Source: Magnetovibrio sp.
Lineage (GTDB): Bacteria; Pseudomonadota; Alphaproteobacteria; Rhodospirillales; Magnetovibrionaceae
NCBI GenBank assembly: GCA_028281525.1
Contig: JANQJR010000023.1
Location: forward strand, 1-39,098
Direction: 5' to 3'
DNA: 39,098 bases
The notes below the pieces were generated by a model, which saw only the letters and a list, made by a program, of their open reading frames with translations, searched no databases and was not told the DNA's origin. This document shows, in pieces, positions 32,619 through 39,098 of the stretch. The number at the start of each line of letters is the position of its first letter. Within the stretch, counting starts at the first letter, position 1. The translations under genes and the position numbers were made by a program.

Positions 32619-33959
32619 GTGGACGAAGACACCTTACAAGGACGGGTCAAGCGTTACACCCGCGTCGGATATGCCGCCGGCAAGGCGGCGGGAAAGTACG
32701 CGGGCAAACGTATACTGGGCTTGCCGATCAGCGAGGCGGCACATGCCGAAGAACTGCGCCAAGCCCTTGGCGGGCTGAAAGGGCCCGTGATGAAAGTGGC
32801 GCAGATCATGGCCACCGTGCCCGATGCGTTGCCCCCGGAATATGCCAAAGAGCTGGCGCAGTTGCAGGCGGATGCGCCGGCCATGGGCTGGCCTTTCGTC
32901 AAACGCAGAATGAAAATGGAACTTGGGGCGGGTTGGCAGGACCTGTTCGCCGACTTCGAGCATAAGGCCACCTTTGCCGCTTCGTTGGGCCAAGTTCACC
33001 GCGCCGTCGATCACGATGGGAATGTCCTCGCTTGCAAACTGCAATATCCGGACATGGCATCCGCCGTGGAAGCCGATTTGCGTCAATTGAAAATCGTCTT
33101 CGGTTTGTATCATCGTTATGACAAGGCCATCGATCCTTCGCAAATTCATCACGAACTGTCGGATCGTTTGCGCGAAGAACTTGATTACGACCGCGAAGCC
33201 CGTCACATGAGGCTTTATGCGCGGATGTTGAAGGATGAGCCCAGCATTCACACGCCTGAGCCCAAAGAAGACTTATCGACATCCAGGTTGCTGTGCATGA
33301 CGTGGCTGGATGGCAAACCTCTCTTGGGTTTCGCCGAAGACAACCCGGAATTCAGGGACCAGTTGGCGCTGAACATGTTCCGCGCCTGGTACACGCCGCT
33401 GTATCGCTATGGCGTGATTCACGGAGACCCGCATTTGGGCAATTACACCGTGCGCCCTGACGGGTCCTTAAACCTTCTGGATTTCGGCTGTATCCGTGTT
33501 TTCAAGCCGGGTTTTGTGAAAGGCATCATCGACCTTTACCATGCTTTGCGTGAAGATGACCGCGATTTGGCCGTACATGCGTATGAAAGCTGGGGGTTCG
33601 ATACGCCCGACCAAGAGGTGCTGGATGTCCTGAACCGCTGGGCGCGTTACATTTACACGCCCTTGCTGGAAGATAAGGTCCGCCGCATCCATGATACGGA
33701 TACGGGGGCTTATGGGGCCGGAATGGCGGCCAAAGTCCAACGTGAATTGAATCAATTGGGCGGCATCACACCGCCGCGTGAATTCGTCTTGGTGAACCGG
33801 GCCGCGATCGGGCTCGGCAGCGTTTTCATGCGGATCAAGGCGGAAGTGAACTGGTATCGCCTGTTTCACGACCTCATCGAAGATTTCGATGTCGACGCCA
33901 TGGGTAAACGCCAGCAAAAGGTCCTGCGTAAGGTGGGCCTGGTGGAAGATGAAGATTAG
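32619..33959 (+). CDS. UbiB/ABC1-family atypical kinase
   Basis: 446 aa, GTG start. The ABC1/ADCK signature is seen as KVAQ (here KxAQ rather than the usual KxGQ) near residue 60, the Ala-rich nucleotide loop AASLGQVHRA near 120, catalytic HGDPHLGNY near 270 and LLDFGCIR (metal-binding DFG) near 290. Such proteins support ubiquinone synthesis or handling in Coq8/UbiB systems. It follows the COQ9-like gene by 3 bases. A hydrophobic C-terminal membrane anchor, common in UbiB itself, is not evident, so it is a UbiB-family paralogue. Confidence 0.88.
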   Translation: MDEDTLQGRVKRYTRVGYAAGKAAGKYAGKRILGLPISEAAHAEELRQALGGLKGPVMKVAQIMATVPDALPPEYAKELAQLQADAPAMGWPFVKRRMKMELGAGWQDLFADFEHKATFAASLGQVHRAVDHDGNVLACKLQYPDMASAVEADLRQLKIVFGLYHRYDKAIDPSQIHHELSDRLREELDYDREARHMRLYARMLKDEPSIHTPEPKEDLSTSRLLCMTWLDGKPLLGFAEDNPEFRDQLALNMFRAWYTPLYRYGVIHGDPHLGNYTVRPDGSLNLLDFGCIRVFKPGFVKGIIDLYHALREDDRDLAVHAYESWGFDTPDQEVLDVLNRWARYIYTPLLEDKVRRIHDTDTGAYGAGMAAKVQRELNQLGGITPPREFVLVNRAAIGLGSVFMRIKAEVNWYRLFHDLIEDFDVDAMGKRQQKVLRKVGLVEDED

Positions 33960-34202
33960 GTGCACATCAAGCAAAGCAAATGATTGGGCTGCTCAACGCA
34001 ACAGCGCCGCCCAACATCACACACACCGGCATACCGGTGTGCATTTGCTCATGAAAAAATAAGGCGTTCCCCCCGCCTGAAGTGTCCCAGACCCTTAACG
34101 CGCCTGCGTCTTCACCATGCCACTTCGACTGCCTCACGGCAGCCGAATATAAATCCATCCGTATCTGATTGGGGGCGGGTGCCCCAAATCAGATATTGGA
34201 AA
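33960..34202. terminator. Intergenic gap with two hairpins
   Basis: CACACCGG-cata-CCGGTGTG at 34022-34041 may end the UbiB-like transcript. A larger stem, 34163-34176 with 34181-34194 (13 of 14), lies just after the stop of the minus-strand small gene and could end that transcript. Neither has a clear T-run. No gene is seen here. Confidence 0.45.
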
Positions 34203-34373
34203 TTAGGAACTTATGGGCGAAAGGCCGCTTGCCTTGACGGTTTTGGCTTTCGGGCTGCGCGCGGCGAGCGCCTGGCTCAGGCGGTCATAAGCGTAGTCCA
34301 TAACCAGCCACATGTTGAGTGCGATAAAGGCGAGTCCTAGAGCGATCATGCCCCAAACAAGAAAGAATTCCAT
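34203..34373 (-). CDS. Small membrane protein, 56 aa
   Basis: A short gene that length cut-offs would miss. ATG 34373 has AAGGA about 9-10 bases upstream. The product starts MEFFLVWGMIALGLAFIALN, one clear TM of about 20 residues, followed by a tail rich in Ala, Lys and Ser, with positive charge, likely facing the cytoplasm. Function unknown. A hairpin follows the stop. The reading frame has no neighbour on this strand, so it would be monocistronic. Confidence 0.55.
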   Translation of the reverse strand: MEFFLVWGMIALGLAFIALNMWLVMDYAYDRLSQALAARSPKAKTVKASGLSPISS

Positions 34374-34566
34374 TTTCACCATCCTTATGAGTGCGGGGTT
34401 GTCGCACTACACATGGTAAACCGCTGTATGCTTATTCAATACAAATCGAATATGTAGAAAATATTTTTTTCGTATTTCCCCGGGTTTTCCCTAATTCCGC
34501 GGCGACTGCGCTTGGTTTGAGGGTTCCCACCTTGCCGCCCACGGGGCCTGCCGCTAGGCTGGCGGC

Positions 34567-35889
34567 ATGGATTCCGGGGCCGCCCGAAATGTGCTGAACC
34601 GCTTGTTTGATGCGGCTGTGCAAGCCGCATTGCCGGATCAGTGCGTGCCTGCACACCTGCCGCAGGGACCCAAGGGCCGTACGGTGGTGATTGGCGCGGG
34701 TAAGGCTGCGGCGGCCATGGCGCGGGCGGTGGAGGCGCACTGGAATCAAAGGGGTAAGGGTGAATTGCAAGGCGTGGTGGTGACTCGCTACGGCCATGCG
34801 GTGCCGACGCAGCGCATCGAGGTTTTGGAAGCGGGGCACCCGGTGCCCGATGCAGCCGGTGTGGCGGCGTCGCGGCGCATTTTGCAGGCCGTTCAGGGGC
34901 TGTCCTCTGAGGATTTGGTGTTGTGCCTGATCTCCGGTGGCGGATCGGCGTTGTTGGCGTTGCCCGCAAGCGGCATCACACTTGCCGATAAACAAATCGT
35001 GACCGAGCGGCTTCTGCGCTGTGGTGCGTCGATCAATGAAATCAATTGCGTGCGCAAGCACCTTTCCGCCATCAAGGGGGGGCGGTTGGCGGCGGCGTGC
35101 CATCCGGCGCGTGTCGTGACCCTGATCATGTCCGACGTGGTCGGTGACGACCTGTCCGTCATCGCCTCCGGCGCGACGGTGGCGGACCCCACCACCTACG
35201 CGGATGCGCGGGCGGTGCTGGACAAGTACGACCTGGACGTACCCCAAGCCGTGCGCGCTGTGCTGGACCGGGAAGCGGACGAAACGCCGAAGCCCGGCGA
35301 TTCACGTCTCTCGTGCGTGGAAAATGTGTTGATCGCAACACCGCGCCTGTCCCTCGCCGTCGCCGCCGACGTGGCGCGTGCCGCGGATTATGATGTCTTG
35401 AATCTGGGCGATTTGATCGAAGGCGAAGCGCGCGACCTCGCGGTTGAACATGCTCGCCTTGTTCACCAAATTATGAACCACAAGAAACCGGTTCGCCCGC
35501 CGATGGTGATCCTGTCGGGCGGCGAAGCGACGGTCACATTGGAACGGGCAAGCGGTGAACAAGAAGGTGGGCGCGTCCTGACAGGCCGTGGCGGCCCGAA
35601 TACGGAGTATCTCTTGGCCTTGGCTCGGGAATTGAACGGATTGGCGGGCGTCGCGGCCATCGCGTGCGACACCGACGGCATCGACGGGTCCGAAGACAAT
35701 GCTGGCGCGATGGTTTTTCCCGACACCTTGGCGCGCGCCCGGGCCGCCGGTCTGGATGCGGGTGCTTGCCTGGACGCCCACGACGCCTATACGTTCTTCG
35801 ATGGGCTGGGCGATCTGGTGATCAGCGGCCCGACGCTGACCAACGTCAACGATTTTCGCGCGATTGTGATCGAAGGCGAGGCTAAGTAG
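34567..35889 (+). CDS. Glycerate 2-kinase, MOFRL family (GckA/TtuD-like)
   Basis: 440 aa. The N-terminal Rossmann-like domain contains VVIGAGKAAAAMARAVE near residues 39-55 and the phosphate-binding LISGGGSALLALPASGITLADK near 117-138; the C-terminal MOFRL domain contains ILSGGEATVTL and GRGGPNTEYLLALA, then DTDGIDGSEDNAGA. It phosphorylates D-glycerate at C2, joining the glycolate/glycerate route to glycolysis. The gene is 15 bases upstream of glcD, which fits a glycolate-use operon. The gap before it (34374-34566) is AT-rich and should hold the operon promoter. Confidence 0.9.
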   Translation: MDSGAARNVLNRLFDAAVQAALPDQCVPAHLPQGPKGRTVVIGAGKAAAAMARAVEAHWNQRGKGELQGVVVTRYGHAVPTQRIEVLEAGHPVPDAAGVAASRRILQAVQGLSSEDLVLCLISGGGSALLALPASGITLADKQIVTERLLRCGASINEINCVRKHLSAIKGGRLAAACHPARVVTLIMSDVVGDDLSVIASGATVADPTTYADARAVLDKYDLDVPQAVRAVLDREADETPKPGDSRLSCVENVLIATPRLSLAVAADVARAADYDVLNLGDLIEGEARDLAVEHARLVHQIMNHKKPVRPPMVILSGGEATVTLERASGEQEGGRVLTGRGGPNTEYLLALARELNGLAGVAAIACDTDGIDGSEDNAGAMVFPDTLARARAAGLDAGACLDAHDAYTFFDGLGDLVISGPTLTNVNDFRAIVIEGEAK

Positions 35890-35904
35890 GGGTAACCTAA
35901 GCAA

Positions 35905-37392
35905 ATGAAAATGCCTGTACCCGACCAAGGCGTGATCGAACGCCGGGCCGAGATCATTGACCGCCTGCGCGCCATCGTGCCGGGCGAAGGGGTGATCGTG
36001 GACGAAGGGGAACTGCGCGCTTATGAGTGCGACGGCTTGATGGCGTACAAGCAATTGCCCATGGTGGTGGTGTTGCCGCAAACCACCGATCAGGTGTCGC
36101 GTGTGCTCAAGACCTGCCACGAATTGGGGGTGAAGATCGTGCCGCGCGGCGCGGGCACGGGGCTGTCGGGCGGCGCGCTGCCCTTGGCTGACGCGGTGAC
36201 GCTTGGGCTGGGCAAGTTCAACAAGATTCTCGAAATCGATTACGACAACCGCTGCGTGGTCGCGCAACCGGGCGTGACCAACCGCGCCATCACCGACGCG
36301 GTGGAGGACGAGGGGTTCTATTACGCCCCGGACCCATCGTCGAAGATTGCCTGCACCATCGGCGGCAACGTGGCGGAAAACGCGGGCGGCATGCATTGCC
36401 TCAAATACGGTCTTACCACCAACAACGTGTTGGGGGTGAAGATGGTGCTGATGACCGGCGAGGTGATCCGCTTGGGCGGTAAGCATCTGGATGCGGGCGG
36501 GCTCGATTTGTTGGGCGCGGTGACGGGTTCGGAAGGGTTGTTGGGCGTCATCACCGAGGTCACGGTGCGCATCTTGAAACAGCCCGCTAGCGCCAAGGCG
36601 TTGTTGGTCGGCTTTCCCAGTGTCGAGGCGGGCGGGCAGTGCGTCGCCAAAATCATCGGTGCGGGCATCATTCCCGGCGCTATGGAAATGATGGACAAGA
36701 TGGCCATCGGCGCGATGCAGAAGTTCGTCGATTCCGGCTATCCCCTGGACGTGGAGTCCTTATTGGTGGTGGAACTGGACGGGCCCAAGGCCGAGGTCAA
36801 GCACCTCTGCGAACGGGTGCGCGCCATTGCCGAGGACGCGGGCTCGACCTTCCTGCGCATCAGCGAAAGCGAAGAGGAGCGCCAACAGTTCTGGAAGGGC
36901 CGCATGTCGGCGTTTCCATCCGTGGGGCGCATTTCCCCCGATTACCTGACCATGGACGGCACCATTCCGCGCCACCGCTTGGCCGATGTGCTGGCGCGCA
37001 TGACGGTGTTGTCCGAACACTACGGCCTGCGCGTCGCCAACGTGTTCCATGCGGGCGACGGCAACTTGCACCCGCTGATCCTGTTCGACGCCAATGAGCC
37101 GGGCGAGTTGGACAAGGCCGAAGCCTTCGGCCACGACATCCTGAGGCTCTGCGTCGAAGTCGGCGGCGTGCTGTCGGGCGAGCACGGCATCGGCGTGGAA
37201 AAGCGCGACCTGATGGGCGAAATGTTCACGGAAGATGACATGAAACAGCAGCAACGCCTGAAATGCGCGTTCGACACCACCGGCTTGCTCAACCCCGGCA
37301 AAGTCTATCCGACCCTGCATCGCTGTGCGGAATTGGGCAAGATGCATGTTTCCGGCGGGCGCTTGCCGTTTCCGGACATTCCGAGATTTTGA
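35905..37392 (+). CDS. glcD: GlcD, FAD-linked subunit of glycolate oxidase
   Basis: 495 aa. FAD-binding type 4 (PCMH) domain: PRGAGTGLSGGALPLADAV, CTIGGNVAENAGGMHCLKYG and AVTGSEGLLGVITE are typical; the C-terminal domain has RVANVFHAGDGNLHPLI and CVEVGGVLSGEHGIGVEKRD. With GlcE and GlcF it oxidises glycolate to glyoxylate and passes electrons to the quinone pool. Length is as in Escherichia coli GlcD. Its stop is 20 bases from the start of glcE. Confidence 0.95.
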   Translation: MKMPVPDQGVIERRAEIIDRLRAIVPGEGVIVDEGELRAYECDGLMAYKQLPMVVVLPQTTDQVSRVLKTCHELGVKIVPRGAGTGLSGGALPLADAVTLGLGKFNKILEIDYDNRCVVAQPGVTNRAITDAVEDEGFYYAPDPSSKIACTIGGNVAENAGGMHCLKYGLTTNNVLGVKMVLMTGEVIRLGGKHLDAGGLDLLGAVTGSEGLLGVITEVTVRILKQPASAKALLVGFPSVEAGGQCVAKIIGAGIIPGAMEMMDKMAIGAMQKFVDSGYPLDVESLLVVELDGPKAEVKHLCERVRAIAEDAGSTFLRISESEEERQQFWKGRMSAFPSVGRISPDYLTMDGTIPRHRLADVLARMTVLSEHYGLRVANVFHAGDGNLHPLILFDANEPGELDKAEAFGHDILRLCVEVGGVLSGEHGIGVEKRDLMGEMFTEDDMKQQQRLKCAFDTTGLLNPGKVYPTLHRCAELGKMHVSGGRLPFPDIPRF

Positions 37393-37412
37393 GGGGCGGG
37401 GTACTGGGCGGC

Positions 37413-38582
37413 ATGGGCGACATCTTCAAACCGGAAAGCGAGACCCAAGTGTTGGATGCGGTGAAATGGGCCGTGTCCGGCAACGCCCGGGCCTTGGGCG
37501 TTCGCGGTCATGGCAGCAAGGACGGTCTTGGCCGCCCGCTCCAGGCCGACAGCATGCTGGATCTCTCGGGGCTGTCCGGGATCGAGCTGTATGAGCCGGA
37601 AGAATTGGTGATGACTGCGCGCGCGGGCACGCCCATTGCGGATGTGCAGGCCGCGCTGGACGAAGCGGAGCAAATGCTGGCGTTCGAACCGTGGTCGCCG
37701 GAACACATCTACGGAACCGAGGGCGGCACCGTAGGCGGCCTGTTCGCCGCCGCCCAGGCCGGACCGCGCCGTCCTTTGGCGGGTGCGGCGCGCGATCACC
37801 TGCTGGGTTTTCGCGCGGTGAGCGGACGGGGGGAGATTTTCAAATCCGGCGGGCGGGTGGTCAAGAACGTCACCGGCTTCGATCTGTCGAAACTGATGGC
37901 GGGATCCATGGGCACGTTGGCGGTGATGACGGAAGTGACGCTCAAGGTTTTGCCCAAACCGGAAAAGGCGCGCACCATCTTGGTGTTCGGCGCACCTGAC
38001 CCTGGCCAAGCCATGCGCGATGCGCAAAACAGCCCTTATGAAGTATCCGGCGTCGCCCACTTGCCAGGCGAAATCGCCGCCAGGTCCAGCGTATCTTATG
38101 TGTCCGGCGCGGGGACGGGGGTGACGGCGGTGCGTGTGGAAGGGCCAGCGCCGTCGGTCGAGGCGCGCTGTGAGGCCTTACGCGAATTGTTGGCCGTACA
38201 TGGCGAAGTTGAGGAACTGCACACCCACAACACCCATGCGCTCTGGCGCGAAATCCGTGACGTCCGCTTGCTGCCGAACGATCAGGCGTTGTGGCGCATT
38301 TCGGTGCCGCCCACCGACGGTGCGGAAGTGGTGGAGAAGCTGTGGGGCGATCATTATTTCGACTGGGCCGGGGGTCTGATCTGGTCCACCCAGGCCCTGG
38401 TGGATTCGGAACGGGTGCGCGGCGCGTTGAAGGGGGGGCACGCCACCTTGATGCGCGCACCGGACGATGTGCGGGCCAGCGTCGATGTGTTTCAGCCGCA
38501 AGCGGATGGCGTCCAGGCACTGACGGACCGCCTGCGCGCCGGGTTTGATCCCCACGGCATTCTCAATCCGGGCCGGATGTAG
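37413..38582 (+). CDS. glcE: GlcE, FAD-binding subunit of glycolate oxidase
   Basis: 389 aa from ATG 37413 (MGDIFKPESETQVLDAVKW); a longer frame overlaps glcD and is not needed. The PCMH-type FAD region has ALGVRGHGSKDGLGRP, TEGGTVGGLFAAAQAG and GGRVVKNVTGFDLSKLMAGSMG, all typical of GlcE. Part of the membrane-associated GlcDEF complex. The ribosome site is weak (GGGCGG). The gene ends 17 bases before glcF. Confidence 0.93.
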   Translation: MGDIFKPESETQVLDAVKWAVSGNARALGVRGHGSKDGLGRPLQADSMLDLSGLSGIELYEPEELVMTARAGTPIADVQAALDEAEQMLAFEPWSPEHIYGTEGGTVGGLFAAAQAGPRRPLAGAARDHLLGFRAVSGRGEIFKSGGRVVKNVTGFDLSKLMAGSMGTLAVMTEVTLKVLPKPEKARTILVFGAPDPGQAMRDAQNSPYEVSGVAHLPGEIAARSSVSYVSGAGTGVTAVRVEGPAPSVEARCEALRELLAVHGEVEELHTHNTHALWREIRDVRLLPNDQALWRISVPPTDGAEVVEKLWGDHYFDWAGGLIWSTQALVDSERVRGALKGGHATLMRAPDDVRASVDVFQPQADGVQALTDRLRAGFDPHGILNPGRM

Positions 38583-38599
38583 GGGCTGAAATAAAAGTC

Positions 38600-39098
38600 A
38601 TGGAAACCAAGTTCACGCCCCAGCAATTGCATGAAACGCCGGTCCGGATCGCCAACGGCATCCTGCGCACCTGCGTGCACTGCGGCTTTTGCACGGCGAC
38701 GTGTCCGACCTATGTGATCCTGGGCGACGAGTTGGACAGTCCGCGCGGGCGCATCTACCAGATGAAGGACATGTTGGAATCCGGCGGGCCTGCGCCGGCG
38801 AAAACGGTCATGCACATCGACCGCTGTTTGAGCTGCCTGTCATGCATGACCACGTGCCCGTCCGGCGTCGACTACATGCACTTGGTGGATCACGCCCGGG
38901 TGCATATCGAAGACACGCACAAGCGGCCCTTGGGCGAACGGATGCTGCGCGCGCTGTTGGCGTTCGTGTTGCCGCGCCCGGGGTTGTTCCGTTTGTCGTT
39001 GATCGCTGGGCGTTTCATGAAGCCGTTGCAAGGTCTCCTGCCGGGACGGCTCAAGGGCATGATTGCCATGGCCCCGGATACGTTGCCGAAGTCCAGGC
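38600..39098 (+). CDS. glcF: GlcF, iron-sulfur subunit of glycolate oxidase (partial)
   Basis: The window ends inside this gene; 166 codons are seen. Two 4Fe-4S motifs are complete: CVHCGFCTATCP (C25, C28, C31, C35) and CLSCLSCMTTCP (C76, C79, C82, C86). The later CCG-type domain is beyond the edge. GlcF passes electrons from GlcD/GlcE to the quinone pool. Confidence 0.93.
   Translation, partial: METKFTPQQLHETPVRIANGILRTCVHCGFCTATCPTYVILGDELDSPRGRIYQMKDMLESGGPAPAKTVMHIDRCLSCLSCMTTCPSGVDYMHLVDHARVHIEDTHKRPLGERMLRALLAFVLPRPGLFRLSLIAGRFMKPLQGLLPGRLKGMIAMAPDTLPKSR

Noticed and set aside
35302-36486. 394-codon frame antisense to the glycerate kinase and glcD
   Set aside because: Composition (His/Arg-rich) is typical of an antisense shadow in GC-rich genes; glcD is unmistakable.
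1-39098. Magnetosome (mam/mms) genes, suggested by the organism type
   Set aside because: No gene of these families is present in the window.

Overview
The window looks like chromosomal DNA of a Gram-negative, denitrification-capable alphaproteobacterium, probably of the Rhodospirillales type. This rests on a nirS-based heme d1 nitrite reductase cluster, TetR/COQ9-like regulators beside a UbiB-type kinase, a PrtD/PrtE-type exporter with an RTX protein, and a glcDEF/glycerate kinase block. The species assignment is inference; no rRNA or tRNA gene is visible.

Region 1 (about 0.3-9.4 kb) is a signalling island. It contains a STAS anti-sigma-factor antagonist, an RsbW-like ATP-binding kinase and a membrane SpoIIE/PP2C phosphatase, which together make a partner-switching module. 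Read into the phosphatase from the minus strand are a GNAT acetyltransferase, a periplasmic substrate-binding protein with no permease, a two-TM sensor-like protein, and a large protein that joins an extracytoplasmic sensor-like domain to a full MFS transporter. A helical protein of unknown function lies beside it on the minus strand.

Region 2 (about 10.0-21.9 kb) is a near-complete heme d1/cd1 nitrite reductase locus. A minus-strand operon nirE-nirC-nirF-nirD-nirL-nirG-nirH-nirJ-nirN-cbiX makes and matures heme d1. nirS diverges from it across a short promoter region with two FNR/NNR/DNR-type boxes. Downstream of nirS are a fused NapC/NirT plus ethylbenzene-dehydrogenase-like multiheme cytochrome and a cupredoxin, both likely electron carriers to or from the periplasm.

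Region 3 (about 22.2-26.7 kb) is accessory DNA: a DUF4399 protein, a DsrE-family exported protein and a TetR regulator that share an operator-like palindrome. REP-like palindromes flank this pair. A 269-bp MITE-like element with 33-bp terminal inverted repeats abuts a CNNM/CBS membrane protein, which is followed by an unknown membrane-anchored protein.

Region 4 (about 26.8-34.4 kb) carries a small RTX repeat protein with its own type I ABC exporter and membrane fusion protein. On one side is a decayed 3' fragment of a TetR/COQ9-like gene, on the other an intact paralogue of the same family. A second TetR/COQ9-like gene coupled to a UbiB/ABC1 kinase and a previously overlooked 56-residue membrane protein follow.

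Region 5 (about 34.6-39.1 kb) is a glycolate/glycerate block: glycerate 2-kinase, glcD, glcE and the start of glcF, cut by the window edge.
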